A DNA stretch of 64,000 bases, from positions 16,885,201 through 16,949,200 of the forward strand of contig CM068314.1 in NCBI GenBank assembly GCA_034766995.1, read 5' to 3'. Positions 11,817-23,075 of this stretch are shown here, in pieces. The stretch's first letter is position 1; each line of letters starts with the position of its first letter. The stretch comes from Acanthacorydalis orientalis. Its lineage: Eukaryota; Arthropoda; Insecta; Megaloptera; Corydalidae. A model generated the notes under the pieces. That model searched no databases, was not told the DNA's origin, and worked only from the letters and a program-made list of their open reading frames with translations. Position numbers and translations under genes: made by a program.

Positions 11817-14584
11817 GTAAGTTTTCACTTTAGTAATTTTTATGTATAAGTTCAAATTCATTTAGTATGAATTTTTATATATGTTTTATAGCTAATTTAA
11901 AATTAATGAAATATAGTATTGCTTTACAAAAGTATCATTAGCTTTATATTTAAATAACAAGTTTGCTCTTCTTCATAATATATTTAAAAGTGTTTATGCT
12001 TTTGATCGATATAACATGATATATTTTAAATACATTTCGTGTAATAGTAATAATGTAATACCTTTAAATATTTGTTTACATTTTGTATTTAAATAATATT
12101 ATTTATAAACAGTCATATTGGTTGTTTTGAAGCCTAATAGTTTACTAACTAGATTATTTTAAGTCTATAAATTTTATTATTGTTTACGTTATATTTTAAC
12201 AATTATTTGTAAATTAAGTAATTTTTAACACCATAATTTAATGAAATACAATTCGTTTATTTCAATATACCGTTTAATAATAAAGCATCGGATTTCAATC
12301 GACGATGTTAATATTAAAATTGTTATTTTAAATAGTTATCTTTTATGGGTCCTCTAGAATGTAGAGATTTATTCATATTTGTTTTACCTTTACACTCGAA
12401 GTTTAAAAAAGTCGATATATTATTTTAAAAGTAGTCGACGTCGTGCTAATGCGTATGTGGAACATGTATAAAACATACTAATGATTTTACCAACATTCTT
12501 TTCCATTTAAAAACTTTAATCTTTTGAATTTGGTATATTTTTTTATTTAATAACTTAAATTATTATGTATTTACACATTAAATACTTAGTACGACATCTA
12601 ATCTTTTTAAATTTTTCATATTTATTTATATACTAGGCTTTGAAAAGAGTAAAGTATAATTGATAATTAAATTTAGAGTACATATATTTTATCTGATTTT
12701 TTAAACCATAAGTACATTCATTTTCTACTCGTGTTTAGGTACTTAAAATATTCGTAAGTACTTCTAATGACACTGTAATTTTAAATACCTCTTAATAACG
12801 CTTTTATGATGTAATGTGAAACTTAATTCGTTGGTATGATATACGAATGACAATTTTCTTCACGTACCCCAATGTCAATGACCACTTTAAATTTATATTG
12901 TTCCTGTGTGATATAATCATGTGAATTATATGATTCTGGGAGTCTATTTGCATGATTCTACCAACAGTAAATAATTGTAGCAGCTCCAACAGTTATTGTT
13001 ATTACATAATCATAGCTAGGCTATTATAGTTTGTTCAACTTTTCATGTCAAATTTTAACTTTACATTAGTAGATATTTTTGATTGTCGTTATCGATACGT
13101 TGAAAAATTGAAAAAAATATCTTTGGATTGTAGTGAAATATTTATTTTATAAATAAAGTCAATCTTCTAGATTCAAATATTATTTAAATATGAATATTTG
13201 TAAATAAATAAAAGTGAAATAATAGAAGTAGAGTATAAAATAGGATATCTTGGTGTATAATTACCATTAATAACTGGTTTTTTATAACATCAAATAAAAC
13301 ATAATTTGGTTATAATAAAATAGCATCAATTATTCTAATAAATGACTAATTTCAATTTTATAAAATATTATGTTTTAATGTTTATGCATACCTAATAAAT
13401 GCTCAGTTATAATAACAGTTATCAATAAATATATTGATATGCAATAATCTTGTACAAACAATTAAACAATTTATTGTATAATCATTAAAGAAACGTTTTT
13501 TTGTTACCACAATATGGAGGTACATAGGTCATTAACGTAAAATTAACAACACGATCGAAGCTAAAATGCGGATATTTCACCACATTTTTTATGTTCATTT
13601 GCTTCTTGCATTAGTCTCATTATTACGGTAAAATTTCAATTGAGTAGATATTGTCAAATCCACCGATAAATTCTCATGCATATACCGTAACATTTATAAC
13701 CCTAATTGAATTCAAAATAACGAAAAAAAAAGAACAACGGAAACTGTAAAACTCCACACCTAATCATGGCGCATTAACTGTAAATGAAACACCTATTTCT
13801 ACACACGTGCTGCTGGCATTGTGCGCGGGTGAAAGAGGTGAAGGGATACACCACACCCGTTGGCGCTCACCTGAACGGCGCCATACAGCATCTCATGTAA
13901 GCATCATAGTTATCAAAATCATCAACAGACATTATCATCATCGTCAGCAGCAATACTATCATTGATTGCGGTCTTAGTTGTAGCAATATCCTCATGCATC
14001 TACCATTCTCACCGGTGAAATAAACCGTTATTTTGCACCGCACTTATACGAACCGTGGATATCGGATGCCTATTTGCATACACTATGAACAGAGTAAACA
14101 ATTGATTTTTTTTTATTTATTTATTTTTAATGCTATATGTTACATCCGAGTTACCATATCGAAATCGAACATTTAATATTCAATATCTGTTCAGTGCTGT
14201 TAGTTAAAACTGAAGTCATTTATAAATATTTTTATTTCAATAATATTAAAATAATATTAGCTTTGAACTTAACTATTTAACATATATTTATTCGCTCTAC
14301 TAATTAATATGTTCGTACACGTATAAACGATACTAATGTACTCATATTAATTTATCAACGAAATAATGTCTTAATCTACACATCTTTTATTTAATCTTCA
14401 TATACTTTTCTAATTCTCTACGTATATGCATATATTTGTAATACATTTGTGTTAGTTTTAATCAATTTAGTTAGTAGGAGCATTGAATTTTAATTTTTTC
14501 GAGTGTTTTATTTAATTCAGTATTAAACATAAAATGTTTTCGGTATAATAACTAGAATATTGTATTATGTGATTTTTGTCGTAG
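11817..14584 (+). other. SMG6 intron (phase 1)
   Basis: 2,768-bp intron between the first and second PIN exons, GTAAGT...GTCGTAG. Mostly featureless A+T-rich DNA, except for a GC-richer island at 13745-14095 described separately. No other exon was recognised in it. Confidence 0.85.
13745..14095. promoter_or_regulatory. GC-richer island inside SMG6 intron, possible enhancer
   Basis: About 350 bp of balanced composition between two PIN exons, with no long open frame. It has several protein-binding-like words: CACACGTGCTG and CACCTG E-boxes, GGCGCC, and a perfect 10-bp palindrome TCACCGGTGA (14009-14018). The abrupt compositional contrast with the intron suggests selection on a non-coding element. 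Confidence 0.35.
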
Positions 14585-14890
14585 TACTGAATGAATTAGA
14601 GGGTCTTGCTCGTGGTGGACGTACGCCTACGCCGATTACCCGAGCTTCGCTTGATCCACAACACGTAGTTCGTGTAGCAGAGGCGTCACGTCGTGCACTC
14701 GATTTCTTACACGCGGGCCGTAATCCAGCTGTACGATGCGTAACGACACGCGCCACTATATTACCAACGACGAATGCTATGGTCGAAGAAGACGAGGAAG
14801 GTGAAGGTCCACAACGAAATGATGATAGAATCCTCACGACTGCTTTACGATTATCTCAAACGCAACAGAATAAAGACCAAATGGCCAAAG
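14585..14890 (+). CDS. Smg6: SMG6 PIN domain, middle exon with second catalytic Asp
   Basis: Continues the SMG6 PIN domain. The acceptor ends GTCGTAG at 14584; the first two bases complete a Val codon, giving V-LNELEGLARGG. The Glu of NELEG (14593-14595) matches a conserved acidic PIN residue. The middle part (RVAEASRRALDFL) is the helical segment of the fold. It is followed by a variable acidic loop (VEEDEEGEG), then NDDRIL, whose Asp pair (14821-14826) carries the second catalytic aspartate. The donor is GTATTA at 14891 after ...MAKG; one base is left over, so both flanking introns are phase 1. Length is 306 nt, a multiple of three, so skipping would keep the frame. GC content is near half, in strong contrast with the introns. 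The open frame beyond 14890 (to 14937) is intron read-through. Confidence 0.94.
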
Positions 14891-15861
14891 GTATTAATTA
14901 TTATTTATATCAAATCACCCAAAAAAGACATGCTTAATTTATAGTCAATATTATGAAATCTCAAATATTTCTCAGAAATTGTAGAAATTCAATCAAGTAT
15001 TATTTTTTATTTTTTGTATACATGTTTTAAAAATTGTACATAACCTATGAAATATACCCTACTTGTTTATCTTTGGATGTTATTATTTTTTTAAAATAAT
15101 ATTAGTATAATAATTTTATCTAGTTTATTTGTTCGTTACTTTTTGAAATATATTCAATTTTTGGATGTTTATAATAATTTGTAGTTATTCATAAATAAGT
15201 TTTTTCTGAAAATTTGTGGCACATGTATTTAAATATTACAGCAAGTTTTTTTTTAATATTAAACAGCACCCGCTCGTGAGATGTGCTCATTACATACAAT
15301 TGACTTTTCGAGGATTTTTTTGCAAAAAGTATTCGTTTTGATTCCAATTTAAACAAAATCTCTTATGTCGTTAATTATATCATTTTAAATAAAAACTTTA
15401 AAATGCGCAAATGCTTAAATATTTTCATATAATGGTAAATTATTCAAGTTTTTTTACGCATACATTAAGTAATAAAATAAGAAAGATAGTATAGAAATAA
15501 AGATAATGTTCTTCAAAAGATCTCAAGTCTGAATACATGTAACGATAAATAAAAATGTAATATTCATGAAATGTATCAATTTATTAGTCAGCCTTGAAAT
15601 CCGAACAAGGGAGCATACGATTAATAACTTTTCAATAGAAGAGTATACAGAAAAGTAGATTCTTAATGAAATGTAAATTACTAACTTTTTATCGAGCTTA
15701 GTGAAGTCTGGGGATTAAATTCGATAGTATTGAACATCATAAACGTTTACTACGCCTGTTAGCTTCTAAACGAAACTATTACTTAAATATCACAAGTTTC
15801 CATTAGGTATGAATTTTTGAAGGAATATGAATGTATTCGTTGTCCCATTCTTTCTTCTTAA

Positions 15862-15863
<2 letters not shown>

Positions 15864-15920
<57 letters not shown>
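15864..15920. repeat. (TA)n microsatellite abutting MITE-like repeat
   Basis: About 28 TA units running into the left side of the 15921 repeat. Confidence 0.92.
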
Positions 15921-15928
<8 letters not shown>

Positions 15929-16000
15929 TAAAAAATTGCATGACCTTTCTTAACCCCTGCGCCTCCTTTTAATACTTTCATGTGGAAGCCTAAATGGAAT

Positions 16001-16005
<5 letters not shown>
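15921..16005 (+). repeat. MITE-like repeat, half copy
   Basis: About 85 bp (ACTAAATAAAAAATTGCATG ... ACCCCTGCGCC ... CATGTGGAAGCCTAA) matching the reverse complement of 61103-61190 at roughly 85% by eye. It is bounded on both sides by (TA)n arrays (15864-15920 and 16005-16032). It looks like one arm of the longer inverted-repeat element at 61103-61309. Confidence 0.75.

Positions 16006-16032
<27 letters not shown>
16005..16032. repeat. (TA)n microsatellite abutting MITE-like repeat
   Basis: About 14 TA units starting at the terminus of the 15921 repeat. Confidence 0.9.
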
Positions 16033-16226
16033 GCTTAGAAAATGTTCTTAAATAAGACAAGAATATATTGATCTTTGCAATTTATTATGTGTATATTTGA
16101 AGTTTTTCCAGTTTATTTCTTTTCCGTATTCTTTTATTGTATTCAATTTTAATCTAATGTTGCTGCAGTAAATAGTGTAGACTAACACGAACTACATTTT
16201 TTACATAACAATATATATTTTTTTCT

Positions 16227-16231
<5 letters not shown>

Positions 16232-16262
<31 letters not shown>
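16232..16262. repeat. (TA)n microsatellite
   Basis: About 15 TA units. Confidence 0.9.
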
Positions 16263-16266
<4 letters not shown>

Positions 16267-16416
16267 ATATTCAATTTATTTTAAATATGATAAATTTGAA
16301 TTTAGTTGTTTGGGTTTTATAAATATTATGCCAAAATTTTTTTGATGTTTAAATGCGATAGGAAGTAAAGTGAAGGTATAAAGGCCTGACAAGTATTTTT
16401 TTTGGAATTATATATT

Positions 16417-16418
<2 letters not shown>

Positions 16419-16463
<45 letters not shown>
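16419..16463. repeat. (TG)n(TA)n(TG)n microsatellite
   Basis: TA core flanked by TG repeats. Confidence 0.88.
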
Positions 16464-16694
16464 AAATTTCAAATAAAAATGCATATAAATTGACTACCAA
16501 TGTCCATATATGTAAATAGAAATATTAGTAAGAAAATATTTTTATCGAACAAGTTAATGTCAAAATCAGACATTGAATAGATCCCTCAATCAAAGTTCAT
16601 GTTATGTAGACCTTTTGTTTGTGTAAATTTGTGTGTGTGTGAGATATATGTATATAATGAACAAAATTTATTTTGTTTGTGGTCGAATGACAGC

Positions 16695-16698
<4 letters not shown>

Positions 16699-16729
<31 letters not shown>
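16699..16729. repeat. (TA)n microsatellite
   Basis: About 15 TA units. Confidence 0.9.
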
Positions 16730-16732
<3 letters not shown>

Positions 16733-17256
16733 GATATCAGCAACCTTTTACAATAGGAATTTTTTTACATTGAAACCTGTCAGGTACGATCAAATTTATC
16801 AACTTTTTTATATTAAACAAATATCATATATTATTTAAATATTTTGTATTGTATGTTTCCATTTATATAACGGATTTTATCTCAGTTTGACGTTTGATTT
16901 ATTATTATAATAATTCACAATATAAATAAATAATAGGTCGTGTCATCATTTTTGCTTGGAGATGTTACGTAGTTGATTATATAACGCAAATTATTTAAGA
17001 TAATAATATTTGCATTATGTGTACTTCCGTAAATTATTAATTGTGCAGTTATTTCTAGTGCAATAATTATATTTTAAATATTTACTTTGTATATTATTAA
17101 CGTAATAAAGGAAGTTCTTAGTGGTTAATTACTATTATATTTTCTGTAACTTATCAATTTTATTTGAAATTCAGTTAGTAGAGGTCAATGACATGATAGT
17201 TTGTAGGGTTTAATGTTATTTTTTTATTACTTCTTACTATTTACAAACACACACGT

Positions 17257-17259
<3 letters not shown>

Positions 17260-17298
<39 letters not shown>
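17260..17298. repeat. (TA)n microsatellite
   Basis: About 19 TA units, 440 bp upstream of the last SMG6 exon. Confidence 0.9.
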
Positions 17299-17303
<5 letters not shown>

Positions 17304-17737
17304 GTATCATTTTAGTAAGTTTAATATTGATAAAAATTCTGATTTTTTTTATAATATTGTTTTCCTGTGTATATGTTGATTACAATTGTTTTGTTTGAAT
17401 CGTTGACGCTTTACACGATTTCATTTTTTATTCGTTCGGTTTCGACTTTTATTGTCTTAGATTTTGAATTCCGCAGTGAATTTTATAAGTGAACGATTTT
17501 AAAATGTTCCTAAAGATGATGAAATTCGAAACCAGTGGTAAAAGGAATCAACTCATACTTAACCTCCAGGATTTACACAGAGAAACCTTTGAATTGTATT
17601 TTAAATAATCATCAAAGCATATATTGTGATATTTAAAATATATTGTAAATTACTTTCTAATTATTGTTTGAAAATATGTTATGAGGATAACATAATCATA
17701 ATAATTTCTGAAATATCTTCTTTAATTATGCAAATAG

Positions 17738-17871
17738 ATGGAGAACCACGTCGTCTTGTTCGAAATGTGGTTTTACTTACTGACGACAGAAACTTACGTG
17801 TAAAGGCTCTCGCGAGGGATGTACCTGTACGCGAATTACCCGATTTCATGAAATGGGCAGGTTTGGGATGA
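17738..17871 (+). CDS. Smg6: SMG6 PIN domain, terminal coding exon with stop codon
   Basis: C-terminal coding exon of SMG6. The acceptor is ...CAAATAG at 17737; its first two bases complete a split Asp codon with the last G of the preceding exon. The encoded end is DGEPRRL...VVLLTDDRNLRVKALARDVPVRELPDF...WAGLG followed by TGA (17869-17871). LLTDDRNLRVKA carries the last catalytic aspartate of the PIN domain (Asp codons 17782-17787). The VPVR-(D/E)-(I/L)-P-F--WA--G ending is the conserved SMG6 C-terminus, so the protein ends at its normal place. The triad (VPDTN, NDD, TDDRN) is complete across the three exons, so the nuclease is predicted to be active. The reading frame left of 17738 is intron. 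Confidence 0.95.
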
Positions 17872-18470
17872 AATCGTCCACTTAACAACATATGGAATAA
17901 CGTGATGCTAGAATACCGATCCGCTTAAAAATTGTGCTCAACAGTGTAAGTTGTTTTTATGAAAAATTTTATTTATGCTTTTATACTTTATTTTAAAAAT
18001 AATTAATTATTAATCGATAATATTTTATATAAATGTTTTATATTTGTCATCAGTATGTTTATTGAATACAGTTTTTTTTTTTATAATTACATAGAATATT
18101 ACATATGATTCAATTCTAAAACAAGTTTTATTTCTCATTAACGTTTATACTTTTATTTGTTAATATTTGATCTGCAATTATTTATTTCAGTAATTTTGTC
18201 TAGCGGTAAGTAATCTCTGTTAAATGTGTTTATGTAAAAATACATCTAATTATTTATGTATATAATTTGTTTAGGGCCCTATTTAAAATTGGATTGGTTC
18301 TAACACGCATGTTTACATTTTCATGTCAGATCTTTTAATCATTGTTGGATAATATTTTAATAAGCGATATTTTTTTAAAAAAAAATAGTACAGAATTGAA
18401 AACAGTATTTGGAGTTTAAAAATAATATCCTGTACGAACCAAATTAGAAATAAAGTGAAAATAATATAAG
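17872..18470 (+). other. Smg6: Probable SMG6 3' untranslated region
   Basis: Sequence after the SMG6 stop codon up to the first AATAAA (18449). The extent is inferred from that signal alone. Inside it are a strong donor-like GTAAGT (17946) and an acceptor TTTATTTCAG (ending 18190), followed 15 nt later by another GTAAGT (18206). Part of the UTR might therefore be spliced. Confidence 0.4.
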
Positions 18471-18480
18471 TGGGCTGTCA
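18449..18480 (+). terminator. Candidate SMG6 polyadenylation signal
   Basis: First AATAAA downstream of the SMG6 stop (18449-18454), followed about 17 nt later by a G/T-rich tract (GTGGGCTGTC). This is the usual layout for cleavage and polyadenylation. AATAAA is common by chance in such A+T-rich DNA, so the call is weak. Confidence 0.35.
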
Positions 18481-19265
18481 ATAATGAATAAGAAAATTCC
18501 CGTAATTCTTCTAAAAAAAAGATTAGAAATTAATTTCATAATTGTATACTTCATCATTTTTAAATTTTTGTTCTTTATTAATAGTTTTAATGTTTCATAA
18601 TTACAGCTGTTATTTATTCCCTATACTCATTGATATTTTTTTTTATATTTTTTCTTGTCTTATAACTGTGCTGTTTTTAAGAATATTTTAGAATTACTTT
18701 ACTGCTTAATTTAAAGAAATAAGTAACGTACAAAAATGAAAAAGATTAAAATCGATGTTTTTTTTTTAAAAAAAAAAGATACTTTTTTTACAATCATAAA
18801 TGTAAAATATCGTATAAATTGAGATAAACCTCAGTGTATCCATATAAACACAGTACGAATCGAATGAAATATTTTTTCATCGTTCATAGATTGCCTTGAT
18901 TGAGTGATGGCGGTGTCCATTTCAATTATCCTGTTCATCATCTCTCTTCCCTTTTTGGACTTCAGGAGTACTTTAAAGTCTACTTGTAAAGATTATTTTA
19001 TATTTTGTAATTGTAGGGATATAAATGTATATTTTTGCTAGAATTAACATTACTTTTTGACATTGGGTATAAAATAACAAATATACTTTTTAAAATTTAT
19101 GTTTTTAAAACGTACAAATTTATATAATGGACGTTACGACGGAATGTTCTTTTTATTAAAAATAATGTATAATAACAGAACTATTTTTATTAAAAATTGT
19201 TCTGTTATTTCTATTGACAGTCTATGAAATATGGCGTGTCAATTTTATTAATGTATATGTGTATG

Positions 19266-19270
<5 letters not shown>

Positions 19271-19333
<63 letters not shown>
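19271..19333. repeat. (TA)n microsatellite
   Basis: About 31 uninterrupted TA units. Confidence 0.93.
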
Positions 19334-19337
<4 letters not shown>

Positions 19338-20819
19338 TAAGTATGTATTTTATATGTATATGTCGAGAAACTTCAGTTATAAGTACTAATATACTTTGAT
19401 TATTTTCCTTAAAAAAAATAAGTCTACATGTATGTTTGTTTTGAGTCTGCATGCTAAGAAAAAATACTTTGTATTATTTCGGTACAGAATTTAAGCGTAT
19501 TTATTTTTTTAGTATTTACATATTTAGAGGATAATGTTTATTTATATTTTTGCCTAAATATTTTTATTTACGTTTTTATAAAATTTTAATTTGTAAATTC
19601 ACTCAATGTTATGACGTGTTGTATTAAAAAAAATCGTACGGAATTTTTCGAAATAATTTTTCAAAAATATTAGGAAAAAATAAATCATATTCTGTAATAG
19701 ATATTTATAGTTTTGATGGATTTTTAATTCTTTTGTCTATCTACTACACAGTTTGGTAAGAAGTTCTTTATCCATTTTTTTGGTAACAGGTTTTCTTTTA
19801 TTACCCATTTATGGTATAACAACAAAACACTTTTATTCACAATGTATTGCAATTAACGTATGTGTGTTTAAACAAAATTTAGTTTTATGTAGCTATATAC
19901 ATCATTTTAAATTTATGATTGTGATAACGTCAATTTCTTGTAAAATAATTTTATTATAGTTAAACATTATAGTAATAGTAAATTTTATATTTTATGCATG
20001 ATGTGTGTATAATGCAAAAAATGGTCCTTTTTTCACTGTAGAATATAGTAAATATATATTTTTGTATTCGAAAAAGCTTTTCACAATAAATACGCTTAAA
20101 ATTTGTATCGCATATTATGTATTGTTAAACAAATAAAAATCACTTAATCGCGATGTCTAATTTATGAATTTATTAACGTATTTACTTTTAAAAATAATTG
20201 TTTAAATTTGTGTAAAATGAATTATTTTATTAAATTTGGAAAATCGTAAAAAAATATTATTTCGTACTTATGTAAATTTGTGTACATATCAAACTTTTAT
20301 TACTATTGAATAGACATCCATTATATTAAACATTTCTTGTTTTGGTTGTGACTACATTCCTGTGTAGACTAAATGTAGCGTGTTACTAATAATTTTGACT
20401 ATTATATTTTTCAAATCAAAAGAAAATGGTTCATCTATGTGCCATATAGAAATATTAAAAAAATACCATAATTGTAATCATGTGTTATGCTACTTATCGT
20501 TTATTATTTTTAGTTTTATACATAAAAACAATCTTATAAATATAATTTAGGTGCTTTTTGGTCTTTATTTTTATTTTATGCATATGTATGTACTTATTTT
20601 TTTGAAACAAATGATGTAATCTTAGTTGGTATATTTGTGCCTACCGTCCACTATGAAGCCATGTCGATAGTGAAAGCTACAAAATACGGCAATAGAATAC
20701 AACAATAATATACATACATATTATCATATTTTCTCATTCTTGTATCAAGCATCCCCTTGTATTAAATAACTCCTTTTATATTTTAATTATGTTTTTTTTA
20801 TTTAGCTGTTATTCGCGTA

Positions 20820-20820
<1 letters not shown>

Positions 20821-20890
<70 letters not shown>
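20821..20890. repeat. (GT)n(TA)n microsatellite
   Basis: Five GT units followed by about 28 TA units. Confidence 0.93.
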
Positions 20891-20891
<1 letters not shown>

Positions 20892-21574
20892 CTTTTTTAA
20901 AATACATGGATAATTATAATTTGGTTAAATTTGTATTTTTAAATAATTTGAATATATGTTTTACGTTTAAATTTATTTTTAGTATATTTTTAATTCGTTA
21001 TAGTTTTTTAATAGAATTTAAATTTTTAAAAAATAATATAATTTAGAAAAATATTTGTTTGTATTGGTCTCATTAGAAATTTTATTGAGCCGATATAAGT
21101 TTATTTTAATATTATATAGTGTAGTGTTATTCAAAAAAAGTGTTCTTATATTTAATGTACAATTTATCATTAAAAAATATTTTAATTTACATTCATAAAG
21201 ATTTTTATTTTATACATAAATAATATTTAATAAAAATTACAATGTATATATAAATATATATAATCATAATTAATAAGTTTTAATTTAACAAAATTTTCTC
21301 ATATTTCAGTAGGACGAATTAATACTTGGAATGCTTGATTAACTTTTCTAATAACTCTTTCAGACTGTGAAATTTACTACTTGATTTTTTTAAGAGTAAA
21401 TCAAGTCTGGAAAAGTATGTGAACCTTTTTGAGTTTTTAAATAGTCATAGCAACCGTTCATATTTTAATATATCACTTAATCACTAAAATATTTAAATTT
21501 GACAAAATCATTATTAAATTAAGGAAAAGACTGCAGTTGAACAAAGATTTTAAAAATCGAATCTTAATAAAAAA

Positions 21575-21575
<1 letters not shown>

Positions 21576-21612
<37 letters not shown>
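21576..21612. repeat. (TA)n microsatellite
   Basis: About 18 TA units. Confidence 0.9.
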
Positions 21613-21616
<4 letters not shown>

Positions 21617-22734
21617 AAATATTGTAAAAAAGCTAAATTCTAGTTGTTATATATGTTACTCGTTACATTTGTAATTACAAAATTAATGGCAACTCAGTCT
21701 TTCAAATTGAACCAGAAAAAAATATGTGTCTTTCTCTTAATTGAGTCGATGTAAGTAGGTAATTATGTAACTTTTATGTATACTAAGTCCTGATTGATCA
21801 AAATGTATATTTTAATTATCTATCTCAGGAAATGTATAAATATAGTTAATGATAATGGTTCATTATATAAATAAAACTTTTCAGCAAAAAGCGTAAAGTA
21901 GGACTACATTTATTTGTATTTTTATGTTTAACCTATCCTTTTGTATTTTCAGATATGTGTATTTATTATTTTAGAATATTACTGAATTTGGCGTCGATTT
22001 ATTTCAAACCAAACAAATAGAATTTTATACTAACGCAATGATTCTTTTTCAGAGCTCTGATTTATTTTTTGTGTACATTATTATTCATGTTTAATATTTG
22101 TATATAATTCAGGTATACATTTTTTATTTTCAGTTTATATTTAATCTTTGTATATTTTATAAAATAGTTTTCCTTTGAAAAATGATAAATACAATTGTTC
22201 TAATTGTAAGACATACATTTTATAAATTCAAAGATTTTTTCTTGTTTTAAATGGTATTATATATTAAATTATACATTTATTGTTTATTTTTTATTTTAAT
22301 ACAGTTAACATTGTTCATACATTTGTATGTTAATATTTTTACCTTGAAGAAAGGACAAATACAATGGTACTATATATACATGTCAGTTACGGTTGAATAT
22401 ATAATCGTAAATTTTTCCTCCCTTAGTCTGGACCGGAATTGTAGTTTATGACTTTGGACAGACTACAATTATACAATATCAAATATTTTTAAATCCAACT
22501 GATGGGTTGGCCGAATGGGCGTATTTTAGCCAGAAACTCAAACTTAATTTACAGCACAACATAAAAAGGAATATAAAAAACATATAAATCTGATGTAATT
22601 TTGTTATTGTTGTAATATACTCGAAAATGATTCGTGTTATTCGAATTTCTTGTATTGACATTTATGTTAAATTTATTTCCTCGAATGTTTAATAATTTTC
22701 TTTCGAAATATGTTATATTCATTTAACGAATAAA

Positions 22735-23075
22735 GGAAGTGGTTATGAAAGTTTCGGCTGGAGTTTTAGCGAGTGTCAGGGTCAGATAACATAAATCTGT
22801 TAATTTATATTACAACTTTTATGAAGAAGAACGACTTGTTAATAAATATTTTACGTTCATGTATATATTATGTTCGAGTGTCATTATAAATAAAACACTT
22901 TTCTTGAATAAAACGTACATATCTATTTGCACAGCCGGGCACATATTTGCATTGTAATATTTTTATTTCGTTGATGCGAAGCGTGTTGTCTATGCAATCG
23001 AATGAAATAATAAAATAGTTGCTATGGGCAGTGGGCATGTTTGTTGGATCTTGTATGGAAATGAATTCTTCGCAC
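22735..23075. other. Moderately GC-richer patch with POU/SOX-like words
   Basis: Contains an exact octamer ATTTGCAT (22945-22952) overlapping a SOX-like CATTGT (22950-22955), plus another ATTTGCA nearby (22924). G+C is moderately raised, with no coding signal. Could be a conserved non-coding element. Confidence 0.22.

Larger units (their letters stand above)
14891..17737 (+). other. SMG6 intron (phase 1)
   Basis: 2,847-bp intron between the second and third PIN exons, GTATTA...AAATAG. It contains six (TA)n or (TA)n/(TG)n arrays (15864-15920, 16005-16032, 16232-16262, 16419-16463, 16699-16729, 17260-17298) and a half copy of a MITE-like repeat (15921-16005). No further coding sequence seen. 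Confidence 0.85.

Noticed and set aside
14565..14837. 90-codon minus-strand frame opposite the SMG6 middle exon
   Set aside because: Shadow of the SMG6 coding exon; the + strand reading has the PIN motifs and correct splice sites.
18745..18780. T-run followed by A-run palindrome
   Set aside because: Homopolymer pairs of this kind are common by chance in such A+T-rich DNA.
22480..22530. tRNA-like phrase GATGGGTTGGCCGAATGGGC
   Set aside because: Resembles a D arm (TGGCCGA-TGG) but no B box or paired stems follow within tRNA distance.
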